From Sphingobacterium sp. (GTDB taxonomy: Bacteria; Bacteroidota; Bacteroidia; Sphingobacteriales; Sphingobacteriaceae): DNA of 64,000 bases. Positions 53,915 through 63,114 of this stretch are shown here, in pieces. The stretch covers positions 1 to 64,000 of the forward strand of contig JAQZAZ010000010.1 of assembly GCA_029239355.1 (NCBI GenBank). The letters are read 5' to 3'. A program made the position numbers and the translations under genes. Below the pieces are notes generated by a model, which did not search any database, had not been told where the DNA came from, and was given only the letters and a program-made list of their open reading frames with translations. Every line of letters begins with the position of its first letter. Within the stretch, counting starts at the first letter, position 1.

Positions 53915-56900
53915 TTAGAACGATACTTTGACACCTAGACTATAAGTTGAAGCGATCGGATACACATTGGCATCGAATCCCATTCCGGATATTTCAGGCG
54001 TAAATCCATTGTATTTTGTGAACATAAAAGGCCGGTCAGCTGTTGCGAAAACACGTACCGGTATTTTGTTCAGATCAAAGTTATAGCCCAATTGTATATT
54101 CTGTATCCGTAGGTAAGCTCCGCTTTCAACAAAAAAAGAACTTGCTTGAAGATTCCAGGGTGCAACGGAACCTTTTGCGGAGGGATGTGTATTACTACTT
54201 CCTTCTCCGGTCCAGAGATTTTCGATGAATGTGGCATCTGCGTTCATCTGATTATATTTCCGACGCATCGCGCGATTAAGATTATGGATCTTGTTGCCGG
54301 CTACGCCTTGAAAAGCAACACTTAAATCAAATTTTTTGTAATCAAAAGCTAAGTTAAATCCATAGGCAACAGTTGGAAGGTAATTGCCGAGGTTGACGCG
54401 GTCTTTTTCGTCAAGTTCACCATTGTTGTTCTGATCCTTGTACTGAAGATATCCCGGTAAAATCGGTGTATTTGGATTTTGTTGATTGTATTTTTTTGCG
54501 ATAGGATCCGCATCAATCTGAGTCTGGTTTTGGTAGACCCCTGCGACTTCATAGCCATAATAGAAGTTGATGGGCTGGTTTAGTTCTATACGTGCCGGGA
54601 ATTCCGCTGACCATTCTGGATAACCATTCATGATATTTTCCAGTCCGCCAAGGTTCTTTACCCGATTTTTTAGGGTGGTCAGGTTTCCGCCTATTGCATA
54701 TCCGAAGTCACCGACCTTGTCTTTCCATTGCAGACCGATCTCCCAGCCACTGTTTGTCACACTGCCCCAGTTGCCATAGACGCGATCCCAGGAAAAGGGG
54801 ATAGGTCGGCTAAATGCCAGATCATTTGTAGTGCGGTGGTAATAATCTACTGACCCTGTCAAACGGTTATTCAATAAAGCGAAATCTAGACCGCCGTCCC
54901 ATTCTTCAACAACTTCCCAGCGTACTTGGGTGAAAAATCGACCAACGCGGTATCCGGGTACACGGATGCCATTCGTTGCACCTTCGCTGCCAAATATACC
55001 CGAATAGTTGTTGCCTGAATAAACGGTCGCATAACCTGCATTGGGCTGGATACCGTCGTTCCCCAATTTACCCCAGCTTCCACGGAGCTTTAACTGATTA
55101 AAAAGCTTTTGATTTTCCATAAACTTCTCTCGTGTCAATACCCAACCCAGACCTATCGATGGGAAATAACCCCATTTTGTTTGGTATTTGGAACTTCCGT
55201 CCGCGCGGAATGTCGCGGTCAGTAAATACTTATTGTCATAGTCATAGGTAGCTCTGGTGAAGTACGATATTCCTGCATTTCGAGATCCTTTTTCTCCATA
55301 ACCTGTGGCTGAACCAGTGCCTTGTGCATCGACACCTACATACCAAAACTCCTCGGAAGCAGGTATATCATTGGCCTGAACCCAAGTTTCACGCCAGCGT
55401 TCCTCGCGTGAGGACTGGCCTAATAACAGGGACCAGTGATGCTTGCCAGCCTGATCTTTATATGTTAAGAGGTTATCTAGAATATAATTGGTATTGCGGG
55501 CTTGTGCTGACCGTAAAAAGGAGCGATCATTGCGCTGATCATTATCAATGTAATAGACCGGATTATAATTTATATTGTGTGTAGACTGATACCGTTGGCT
55601 GAGCTGCGAACGAAAAGTGATCTTGTCCTTCCATAATGTTGCTTCCAGATAGATGGTGGGCAGGATCTGGAAACCCTTTGTTTGGTTTGTATTGTAAAAG
55701 GCCGTTGCAATGGGATTGTTGTACCAAAAGCCAGATTGCATACCGATCGCTGTACTCGAGCCAAATTTCTCTGGTTTGGCAAGTTCCAAGGAAGGATCAT
55801 AGACCGGATAGAGTGGAGAGGCGAAATAAGCTTGTCTAAAAGCGGCGTTATTCGGCGAGTTGGTTTTGAAGTTATTGAAATGCGCACTAAAACCCGCCTT
55901 TAACCAGTCTGTTACTTTGGCATCCGCCTGCATGCGGATATTGTATTTTTGGTTCTTATTGCTTGCATCCATAATTCCATCCTGTTTGACGTAATTAAGG
56001 CCCATGGAATAGGTGATTTTATCGGATCCGCCCATGATGTCGAGGTTATGGTTGGTTATCAGGGCTTTGGAGCGCAGGAGTTCGTTGAACCAGTCGGTGT
56101 CCATGGCCGGGTTGCTTTCGGTTCCACCATACTTTTCTACGGAACTTTTTACAAAAGCCTCATTGCCAATTGCAGTTGCGTAAGCAGCATATTGTCGTGC
56201 ATTGGCCATCTTCAAAACATTTGTTGGTGTCTGGAAACCGGCGAAACCATTATAGGTAATTTTTGATTTCATGTTTAAGCTTCCTTTTTTTGTGGTAACT
56301 AAAATAACACCATTTGCGGCACGTACTCCATAAATTGCAGCACCCGAAGCGTCCTTTAAAACAGAGATGTCAGCAATATCATTTGGATTCAGAAAGTCAA
56401 TATTATCCATGAACATTCCGTCCACAACATATAGGGGACTTTCATTATTAAAGGACCCCACCCCACGGACACGAACGGATGGTGATGAGCCCGGTGCTCC
56501 CGAACTTACGATTTGCACACCTGCAACAGTACCTTGTAGCGCATCCATTGGATTGGAAACGGTACGTTTGACCATTTCTTCCATATTTACTGTGCCAATT
56601 GGGGCAGTTAGGTCGCCCTTGCGTTGGGTACCATAACCCACGACAACGACTTCATCGAGATTGAAATCTCCTTTTTGTTTGAGTTGAATAGTTAAGGTAG
56701 TTCCGTTTAAGGGTACTGTTTTCGTTTCATATCCCAGTGATGAGATGATGACATAATTGAAGTTGGAGGGAATGGTGAGTGTAAAGTCCCCGTTTTCATT
56801 GCTACTTGTGCCTATTTTAGAGTTTCCCTGTACAATAATGCTGGCGATGAGAGGATTACCCTGCTCGTTTATAATCCGCCCACTGATTGTTCTGCTCTGT

Positions 56901-56968
56901 GCACTTACCATATTCGTTAGGCAAGAGAACAGCACAGTACTGGCAATAATGCTGATATTATTTTTCAT
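53915..56968 (-). CDS. SusC/RagA-family TonB-linked outer membrane transporter
   Basis: A 1017-residue receptor. Signal about 1-24, carboxypeptidase-like domain (about 25-105), the D-E-V-V-V-V-G-Y-G-T-Q-R box that characterises SusC, plug domain (about 125-235 with G-V-Q-I-V-S-S-G-A-P-G-S-S-P-S-V-R-V-R-G), and a barrel ending S-L-G-V-K-V-S-F. First gene of the glucan locus, with a promoter at 57014-57044. Start at ATG 56968 gives a normal signal; 16 residues more are possible upstream. Confidence 0.97.
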   Translation of the reverse strand: MKNNISIIASTVLFSCLTNMVSAQSRTISGRIINEQGNPLIASIIVQGNSKIGTSSNENGDFTLTIPSNFNYVIISSLGYETKTVPLNGTTLTIQLKQKGDFNLDEVVVVGYGTQRKGDLTAPIGTVNMEEMVKRTVSNPMDALQGTVAGVQIVSSGAPGSSPSVRVRGVGSFNNESPLYVVDGMFMDNIDFLNPNDIADISVLKDASGAAIYGVRAANGVILVTTKKGSLNMKSKITYNGFAGFQTPTNVLKMANARQYAAYATAIGNEAFVKSSVEKYGGTESNPAMDTDWFNELLRSKALITNHNLDIMGGSDKITYSMGLNYVKQDGIMDASNKNQKYNIRMQADAKVTDWLKAGFSAHFNNFKTNSPNNAAFRQAYFASPLYPVYDPSLELAKPEKFGSSTAIGMQSGFWYNNPIATAFYNTNQTKGFQILPTIYLEATLWKDKITFRSQLSQRYQSTHNINYNPVYYIDNDQRNDRSFLRSAQARNTNYILDNLLTYKDQAGKHHWSLLLGQSSREERWRETWVQANDIPASEEFWYVGVDAQGTGSATGYGEKGSRNAGISYFTRATYDYDNKYLLTATFRADGSSKYQTKWGYFPSIGLGWVLTREKFMENQKLFNQLKLRGSWGKLGNDGIQPNAGYATVYSGNNYSGIFGSEGATNGIRVPGYRVGRFFTQVRWEVVEEWDGGLDFALLNNRLTGSVDYYHRTTNDLAFSRPIPFSWDRVYGNWGSVTNSGWEIGLQWKDKVGDFGYAIGGNLTTLKNRVKNLGGLENIMNGYPEWSAEFPARIELNQPINFYYGYEVAGVYQNQTQIDADPIAKKYNQQNPNTPILPGYLQYKDQNNNGELDEKDRVNLGNYLPTVAYGFNLAFDYKKFDLSVAFQGVAGNKIHNLNRAMRRKYNQMNADATFIENLWTGEGSSNTHPSAKGSVAPWNLQASSFFVESGAYLRIQNIQLGYNFDLNKIPVRVFATADRPFMFTKYNGFTPEISGMGFDANVYPIASTYSLGVKVSF

Positions 56969-57013
56969 GTGTAATGAATTGAAATTTAGGAATTGTTTAT
57001 AATTATCAAGGAT

Positions 57014-57044
57014 CAAAATTAGCTTTACAGAGGTGATTGACGAA
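57014..57044 (-). promoter_or_regulatory. Promoter of the SusC/SusD/glucanase operon
   Basis: On the minus strand: TTCG at 57044-57041 (one mismatch to TTTG), 19-base spacer, and TAATTTTG at 57021-57014, a full -7 match. Start would be near 57007, 39 bases before the SusC ATG. Confidence 0.55.
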
Positions 57045-57072
57045 TTTTAAAGGTACTACAACACTACTTCAT

Positions 57073-57105
57073 GTTGGGTTTTTCGGCTATAATTCAATAT
57101 ATTTG
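57073..57105 (+). promoter_or_regulatory. Promoter of the propeller regulator
   Basis: GTTG at 57073-57076, 21-base spacer and TATATTTG at 57098-57105, an exact -7 match. It is divergent from the SusC promoter; -7 boxes of the two lie 77 bases apart, with both -33 boxes between, so one bound factor could act on both. Confidence 0.55.
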
Positions 57106-57146
57106 AGGTACGTCAAGTTTACGTCAGCCAATTGAAGGGAATTATT

Positions 57147-60044
57147 ATGAAGTGTTTTGCCATCCTGTTTTTTATGCTATTTTCTGCTTTTTCGCATGCG
57201 CTTGCACAGGATTTGCTTGGCTTGCCTTTGGTCTACAATTATAGTAAATCCATATACCAAGGCGGGAGCCGCACTTGGGATATCAAACAGGATAGCCATG
57301 GCATCATGTACTTTGGTAACAGCGAAGGGCTGCTGACCTTTGACGGACGATATTGGAAAACATTTTCCCTTCCCAATCACACCAATATCCGTTCGATCTG
57401 GATTGATGCCGACGATCGAATTTATGTTGGTGGGCAAGGTGATTTCGGATATTTTGAGCGCTCACCCCAATCGGGTTTAGTCTATCGGTCATTGCACGAT
57501 TTGGTTCCCGAAAAGTACAGGAACTTTGCAGACATTTGGAATACCGTTGGCGTAGGCCAATCGGTATTTTTTCGCGGGACCAACGTGATATTTGAACTAA
57601 AGGGACAAAAGATTCAAGTACATCCGGCGGCTGTGGAATGGTATTATATGGGACAATCAGCGGAGACGCTCTATGCACAGGATAAGAAGAATGGGTTGCT
57701 GGAGTTTCGTGATAATAAATGGACTCCTTATCTAGAAGACCTGCCCTTTAAGAATGTGAAGATCGCTTCATTAATGCCTTTTGGCAAAGATCGTATGTTG
57801 GTGTCAACCTTAAATAATGAAACCTATACATTGCAGAACAGGAAATTGATGCGATTGAATGTACAATATAGCGACGGTAGTTATACACCATCCCTAGCGA
57901 AAATTGATGATTCAACCTTTGTTGTTGGCAATGCAAAAGACGGTTGCCACATACGTGACGTCGCGGGGAAAACACTACAACAGATTGGTGTCAGAGAAGG
58001 TTTGCAAAATAAGAATGTCACCGCAGTCTTCGTGGACCGGCAAAAGAATATATGGATCGGTACGGATAATGTGATTTCTGTGATAAGCTATGGAAGCGCT
58101 ATTCGGTATCTCAGACCAAATATGGAAAATGATGTAACTGGATATTCTGCCCTAATCTTTAATAATGTACTTTATCTTTCGTCTTCCAACGGCGTATATT
58201 ATGCAGATATAAAAAGCAAGCTCACAGATCAAAGCCGATCGCCATCAGTCTTTTCCCTTCTTCAGGGCAGCGATGGCGGAGAAGCCTGGCGCCTTGAACA
58301 GCTCAATGGTCAGTTATTGCTTGGCCACAATAAAGGCTTATTTCAGATCTTAGGTCATTCTATCAAACCACTAAGTCAGGGCATCGGGACATGGAAGTTG
58401 CTTCCCCTCAATATGGTGTATCCGATCAAAGAAAGTTTAATTGGAACTTATCAAGGACTAGAGTTATTGGATTTTCAGCAAGGGGCTTTCTCGACCAAAG
58501 GCCCACTGGATGGACTGTCAGATTCCTTTCGCTTTCTTGAGCAGGATGAAAATGGCACGATATGGGCTTCGCATCCGTATCGTGGGATCTATCGTATCAC
58601 GCTTTCGAAGGATAAAAGATCCTACCGGGCAGAACTCTACACACAAAAAAATGGTTTGCCGGCAGATTACCAGAATTATGTATTTAAAATAAAAAATCAA
58701 GTCGTGTTTGCGACAGAAAAAGGACTTTACAGTTATGATTATACAAAAAAGAGGTTTATGCCCGCGAAGCAGTTTGCTGCATTTAAAGATTTGACTATAC
58801 GCTATTTAAAAGATGATCAAGATGGAAATGTCTGGTTTTGCACAAAGAAAACGGTTGGTGTGGGACGTTTTGATTCTAGGCATGAAACATATCATTTGAT
58901 TAATTTTCCGGAAATAGCGGGGATGAATACGACTGGCTTCGAGCATATTTATAGTTTTGATCGAAATAATATCTATGTTGGTGCAGAAAAAGGAGCGATT
59001 CACATCAATTATGATAAATACCTCAAACAAAGCATTAAACCTGTCGCTATGTTATCTCAAATTGTCGCTACAGGGAAAGGGGACAGCTTGATTTTTGCAG
59101 GTTTTTTTTCGAATACTGTGAGACTAAAGCAGCCCGGAAAATCCCTCAAAGATAGCATGCTACAGCTACCTGCTGTTTTCAACTCTTTCCGATTTAGCTT
59201 TTCTTCACCAAGCTACGGTATGCATCAACACCTTGAATTTAGCTATAAATTGTCGGGTTATGATGAGCATTGGTCTTCCTGGACACCGCAGTCCGAAAAG
59301 TCCTATACGAATTTGTCGGATGGACAGTATACGTTTTTAGTGAAAGTACGGAATAATCTAAACCAAGAATCCAATGTGGCCGAATATAGTTTTATTGTGT
59401 TACCGCCTTGGTATAAAACACTATGGGCTAAAATCGCCTATTTCCTATTGGCAATGCTCGGGGTGTTGGGATTGCTTCGCTTGCGGAAAATAGAGCGGCG
59501 CAAACAGCAGCTGAAACATGAGCAGCAATTGGCGCAGTTGCGTTATATCCATCAGTTGGAAATTGAAAAAAATGAGAAAGAAATTGTGAAGCTGAACAAT
59601 GAAAAACTGGCTCATGAAGTCATGGCCAAGACCAAAGAATTAGCAAGTACAAGCATGCAGTTGCTTGAAAATTCAGGTGCATTAATTAAAGTAAGAGATG
59701 AGCTGGCCAAGCTCGATACCGGGGAAGATGAAACTTCAAATCTAAAACGGATCAACACATTATTGAAAGACATTGAAAAAAACAGTGCCAATTGGAATCA
59801 GTTTGCTAGTCATTTTGATGAGCTTAATGATGGCTTTTTAAACAAGTTAAAGGAAAGACACCCAGGGTTATCCCGTAATGACTTAAAAGTATGTGCGTAT
59901 TTGAAACTTCATTTTACCTCTAAACAGATTGCGCAATTACAGAATATTACAGTTAGAGGTGTTGAAATCCATCGGTATAGATTACGGAAGAAATTGCAGG
60001 TTGAAACGGAGCTATCTTTAAATGAGTATTTGAATACAATTTAA
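57147..60044 (+). CDS. Membrane-tethered propeller/Y_Y_Y sensor with C-terminal HTH
   Basis: A 965-residue regulator. Signal 1-20 (A-L-A-Q). Two seven-blade propeller-type Reg_prop arrays (about 25-640, with repeats such as R-Q-K-N-I-W-I-G-T-D-N and E-N-G-T-I-W-A-S), a Y_Y_Y domain (about 690-755, Y-T-N-L-S-D-G-Q-Y-T-F), one membrane span (about 765-785), coiled coil (about 790-890) and a LuxR-like HTH at the end (D-L-K-V-C-A-Y-L-K, S-K-Q-I-A-Q-L, H-R-Y-R-L-R-K-K-L). Reg_prop plus Y_Y_Y is the outer half of hybrid two-component sensors, but here there is no kinase, receiver or AraC domain. Divergent from SusC and probably its regulator. ATG 57147 used; ORF could start at TTG 57132. Confidence 0.92.
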   Translation: MKCFAILFFMLFSAFSHALAQDLLGLPLVYNYSKSIYQGGSRTWDIKQDSHGIMYFGNSEGLLTFDGRYWKTFSLPNHTNIRSIWIDADDRIYVGGQGDFGYFERSPQSGLVYRSLHDLVPEKYRNFADIWNTVGVGQSVFFRGTNVIFELKGQKIQVHPAAVEWYYMGQSAETLYAQDKKNGLLEFRDNKWTPYLEDLPFKNVKIASLMPFGKDRMLVSTLNNETYTLQNRKLMRLNVQYSDGSYTPSLAKIDDSTFVVGNAKDGCHIRDVAGKTLQQIGVREGLQNKNVTAVFVDRQKNIWIGTDNVISVISYGSAIRYLRPNMENDVTGYSALIFNNVLYLSSSNGVYYADIKSKLTDQSRSPSVFSLLQGSDGGEAWRLEQLNGQLLLGHNKGLFQILGHSIKPLSQGIGTWKLLPLNMVYPIKESLIGTYQGLELLDFQQGAFSTKGPLDGLSDSFRFLEQDENGTIWASHPYRGIYRITLSKDKRSYRAELYTQKNGLPADYQNYVFKIKNQVVFATEKGLYSYDYTKKRFMPAKQFAAFKDLTIRYLKDDQDGNVWFCTKKTVGVGRFDSRHETYHLINFPEIAGMNTTGFEHIYSFDRNNIYVGAEKGAIHINYDKYLKQSIKPVAMLSQIVATGKGDSLIFAGFFSNTVRLKQPGKSLKDSMLQLPAVFNSFRFSFSSPSYGMHQHLEFSYKLSGYDEHWSSWTPQSEKSYTNLSDGQYTFLVKVRNNLNQESNVAEYSFIVLPPWYKTLWAKIAYFLLAMLGVLGLLRLRKIERRKQQLKHEQQLAQLRYIHQLEIEKNEKEIVKLNNEKLAHEVMAKTKELASTSMQLLENSGALIKVRDELAKLDTGEDETSNLKRINTLLKDIEKNSANWNQFASHFDELNDGFLNKLKERHPGLSRNDLKVCAYLKLHFTSKQIAQLQNITVRGVEIHRYRLRKKLQVETELSLNEYLNTI

Positions 60045-60421
60045 TTTTTCTTGTGTGAATGAATAGATCGATCCAATAGAAGAGCAAAAAAAGCCCCGGC
60101 GATATATGCGATCAGATCAGACCAGAGAAAACCCTGGCCAAATAATAATCGCAGGAGCGGATTGCTTCGGACACTGATCAATAATGGATGTTGTACCAGT
60201 TGTAAAAACTCGATTGTGAAACAAAATACAAGGGTACTTACAAAACTAAAGTTGAACGATCGGTGAAAAAAAATAAACCTGCATAACCAGTAGACCATAA
60301 AGGCATACAGACTATCGCCAACAAAAAGGGGGATAAATGCAACTTTTCGCGATAACAATCCTAAGACTATTGTTATGCACATTAAAATCAGGTAGTGAGT
60401 TCTTTTGAATTTCATCGGCAC
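60041..60421 (-). CDS. DUF2809-family membrane protein
   Basis: A 126-residue protein with four hydrophobic segments. G-L-L-S-R-K near 22, V-G-D-S-L-Y-A-F-M-V-Y near 34-44 and F-T-I-E-F-L-Q-L-V-Q near 68 match DUF2809 proteins, related to VanZ-like membrane proteins. Function unknown. Convergent with the propeller regulator; stop codons overlap in TTAA (60041-60044). ATG at 60421; M at 60415 also possible. Confidence 0.8.
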   Translation of the reverse strand: MPMKFKRTHYLILMCITIVLGLLSRKVAFIPLFVGDSLYAFMVYWLCRFIFFHRSFNFSFVSTLVFCFTIEFLQLVQHPLLISVRSNPLLRLLFGQGFLWSDLIAYIAGAFFALLLDRSIHSHKKN

Positions 60422-60777
60422 AATTTTACGCTTTTAGCCTGTTGTTTGTAACTTAATCTTTGTCAATAAACTTCGTTAAGACTTTGTTTATTGCGATAAT
60501 GTCCTCTGGCTATTGCACCATCAATATTGGAGCAAATAGTTTAAGCATACGTTTTCCTCGAATTCCCTTATTGTAACACCTTTGTCCCTATTATGCTAGA
60601 TTAACGGCTAAATATAAAAAGAAATTTATTGTACGGAATAAAAAAACGTATTTCAAAAATACGGTGAGATCGGACCGCGAGGATTTGATGGAAGGGATCT
60701 GTACAAGATTACATTTTAACGATTTTTGGCATTTTATTGTAATGACTATTTTATATTTTAGGGTAATCATTTGACTC
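60422..60777. other. Gene-free region
   Basis: No convincing gene. A minus-strand frame of 76 codons runs into the following gene and is probably chance. A 7-base hairpin CGTATTT/AAATACG (60647-60663) is present. The promoter for the next gene should be here but no clear TAnnTTTG with a partner is seen. Confidence 0.5.
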
Positions 60778-61878
60778 ATGCCAAAAATATTATTTCTGTT
60801 AAGCTTTTTTTTTAGTTGCAATGTACTATTTGCTCAAATTCGCATCATTGATAGTCTGAGTGGTGAACCCGTACCCTTAGTGAATATTTACGCAGAAGAT
60901 GGTACATTATTGGGCGTAGCAAATACGACGGGGGAACTCGTCTTGGATTCACTCAAGCAAAATGTAAATTCAATGATCATATTGCAGCATATATCCTATA
61001 ATAATTACCAGGCATCAATTGCTTCGTTTCACAACGAGAAGTTAGTTAAATTGGTCCCACGAAGTATAAAAATAGAGGAGATCGCTATCGAAGACAAAAG
61101 CAGATATGATTATTTGGTTTTGAAAGGCTATTTTAGAAATACGACTTTTTTCAACAAACGGACACGTTATTTTTACGATGGTATTATTGAATATTATATT
61201 CCATTGAAAGATAAAAAAGGAAAGGTCTATCATCGGGTTTTAGATTATCGAATTTTGGAAGACTCCATCGCGACCAAGAATTTTAAAGAAGTAATGGGCA
61301 ATTTTTGGAGCTGGAATCCACATGTAATGCGGATGAAGGCACAGTCTGTTGCTAATGATCTTCCGCCAAAATTTGTGCTGGTTCAGGACAAAGAACGGAA
61401 ATTAATCAGAACGGGTAATCTGAATACAGGATATATACAAAAGACAACACGTGGCGATGTTCAGGTTTATTTTGATATCATTCCACCCAATAGCCAAAAA
61501 GAAGTCAGTTTTTTTAAACTCAAAGGGCAGCAATACACGGGCGTGACGATGGAAAATTATACAGAGACCAATCTCGATCAGCCCGAGCCAAGTAAATTGG
61601 TCAGTAAGGTGATGATGAACGTAGGGGCTATTAAAAGAGGGCGTAAATCTGACTTTGTTCCTTTTGACTTTTTGAGTGAATTTTATACACAGGAGCGGAA
61701 ATTCGTCACCAAAGAGGAATTCAAGGCGGTAAAGAAAGAGCTGACTTCAGGGGTTTGGCTGGAATTGAAAAGTAGGTATGCCAATAAATTTTGGATGGAC
61801 AATCCAAAATTTGGTATCCCACAGTTGAATCCGTTTATTGAGAAAAAGTTTGGTAAGGAGCTGCTCGAACTAAAGTAA
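60778..61878 (+). CDS. Carboxypeptidase-regulatory-like domain protein
   Basis: A 366-residue protein with a signal (about 1-20, V-L-F-A-Q) and a carboxypeptidase-regulatory-like beta domain (about 21-105, D-S-L-S-G-E-P-V-P-L-V-N-I-Y-A), followed by a 250-residue region with no recognised domain. The same domain begins TonB receptors, but here the protein stops before any barrel. Bacteroidota have many such periplasmic proteins, mostly uncharacterised. It is monocistronic. Confidence 0.82.
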   Translation: MPKILFLLSFFFSCNVLFAQIRIIDSLSGEPVPLVNIYAEDGTLLGVANTTGELVLDSLKQNVNSMIILQHISYNNYQASIASFHNEKLVKLVPRSIKIEEIAIEDKSRYDYLVLKGYFRNTTFFNKRTRYFYDGIIEYYIPLKDKKGKVYHRVLDYRILEDSIATKNFKEVMGNFWSWNPHVMRMKAQSVANDLPPKFVLVQDKERKLIRTGNLNTGYIQKTTRGDVQVYFDIIPPNSQKEVSFFKLKGQQYTGVTMENYTETNLDQPEPSKLVSKVMMNVGAIKRGRKSDFVPFDFLSEFYTQERKFVTKEEFKAVKKELTSGVWLELKSRYANKFWMDNPKFGIPQLNPFIEKKFGKELLELK

Positions 61879-61907
61879 GTTAGCGAGCTGATATTGCTCG
61901 ATTTGAA

Positions 61908-62429
61908 TCACCTGTTTCTAATTATAACGGTATCATTATGGTTGTAACGCAAATGGGCCGATAGATCGAGCTTTTTCAAGCCTTCCGTTAGATCTCTTTG
62001 GATTTTTTTGTAATAGCCTTTTGTAATATCCAGTTCAAACGCAATAGAAAGCATCTTTATCCGATTCCCGTGTTCATCCAATGGACAGATGAAGAACAAT
62101 CGCGCCCTACCAGTGTATTTTTTTGAAAACATCCGTTAAGTAAAGGTATCGTAGGTCGAGCCTATGACAAATTCGTGATCCGCATAATGAAATGATTGAG
62201 ATTGTTGAAAGTTTCGATGGAGTTCCAGGCGATCCGTATAAATAGTTAATTTTGTGGCGAATCTTTCGTATAGGCAATAGCAAAAAAAGAGGAAACAAAA
62301 TAACGCGAATCCAATTAAAGGCCAAGAAAAATAATCAGCGACAAATAGGAGATAGCAAAGTCCGCCCCAGATAATTAAGGGGCTTATCATATAAAAAGTC
62401 CATTGATTATTGGGATAGTATACCTTCAT
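61908..62429 (-). pseudogene. PH-like membrane protein interrupted by an in-frame stop
   Basis: Two frames in the same reading frame: 62429-62136 (97 residues, two membrane spans, then L-T-I-Y-T-D-R-L-E-L-H-R) and 62132-61908 (74 residues, starting M-F-S-K-K-Y-T-G-R-A-R-L-F-F). They are separated by only TAA and CGG. Read through, they make about 172 residues with the layout of the neighbour at 62490 (171 residues) and of the one at 44180. So a nonsense mutation in an intact gene is likely, unless the two halves are both made. Function unknown. Confidence 0.65.
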
Positions 62430-62489
62430 CTTTTTTTTGCTAAATATCTCAATTGTATCCAGGGCAACTCAACAGTGTGCTAGTGCCAT

Positions 62490-63005
62490 TTATTTTCTTG
62501 TGTAGGATATCGTTTCAACAGGATTGCCGAAAATCTTCTTGTGTCCTTTTTGCTGTAAAAAGATTTCATGCTGCGCGATTTCAGCAGCGATACTATAAAT
62601 GACCTGCGTATCGTGTTGCGGGTGGATCGTTGCAAGCAGCTGTGCCTGCTGGTCATAAATCTGAAGCTGGTTTACCAAAGAATGATTTATTTTCATTTCA
62701 TAAATATTATTTAAAAGGATATTTAGATCTTTTTTTTTCTGCTGTTTAATAATCAGCTGTTGGTGGTCAATAAGTACTTCTATTTTTGGGTTGATTACCT
62801 GCAGGAGCACAACCAATGGTCCTATCACAATGGCGGCAACCAAAAAGCCAAGTCCTTTGGCGGACCCGAAGTTATTGACCGCATCGGCAAGACCATTGAA
62901 TCCACCATAGATGATACTGAAAATAATAAAAACAATAATCAGATAGGCAAATCCGAAGATTAAACCTTTCTTAATGTTATGGGATTTAAACAGGAAAGTC
63001 TTCAT
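62490..63005 (-). CDS. Two-span membrane protein with PH-like domain
   Basis: A 171-residue protein: two membrane spans (about 13-35 and 50-72) and a C-terminal beta domain (about 73-150, I-E-V-L-I-D-H-Q-Q-L-I-I-K-Q-Q) ending in a basic tail. Its layout matches the neighbouring interrupted gene. No function known. It follows a 109-base gap from the next divergent gene. Confidence 0.72.
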   Translation of the reverse strand: MKTFLFKSHNIKKGLIFGFAYLIIVFIIFSIIYGGFNGLADAVNNFGSAKGLGFLVAAIVIGPLVVLLQVINPKIEVLIDHQQLIIKQQKKKDLNILLNNIYEMKINHSLVNQLQIYDQQAQLLATIHPQHDTQVIYSIAAEIAQHEIFLQQKGHKKIFGNPVETISYTRK

Positions 63006-63114
63006 AAGTCGAATTTAGACAAGCTATCTTTACTATTCAATATTTATTAATTGGATAAAGATATTTATATTTATCCAATTAATAATCTATATAGCGACAA
63101 GAAAGCACGCTTTT

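Noticed and set aside
60591-60821. 76-codon minus-strand frame
   Set aside because: It overlaps the start and signal peptide of the real plus-strand gene, has no domain, and shows low-complexity Lys/Asn/Ile composition expected of AT-rich noncoding DNA.
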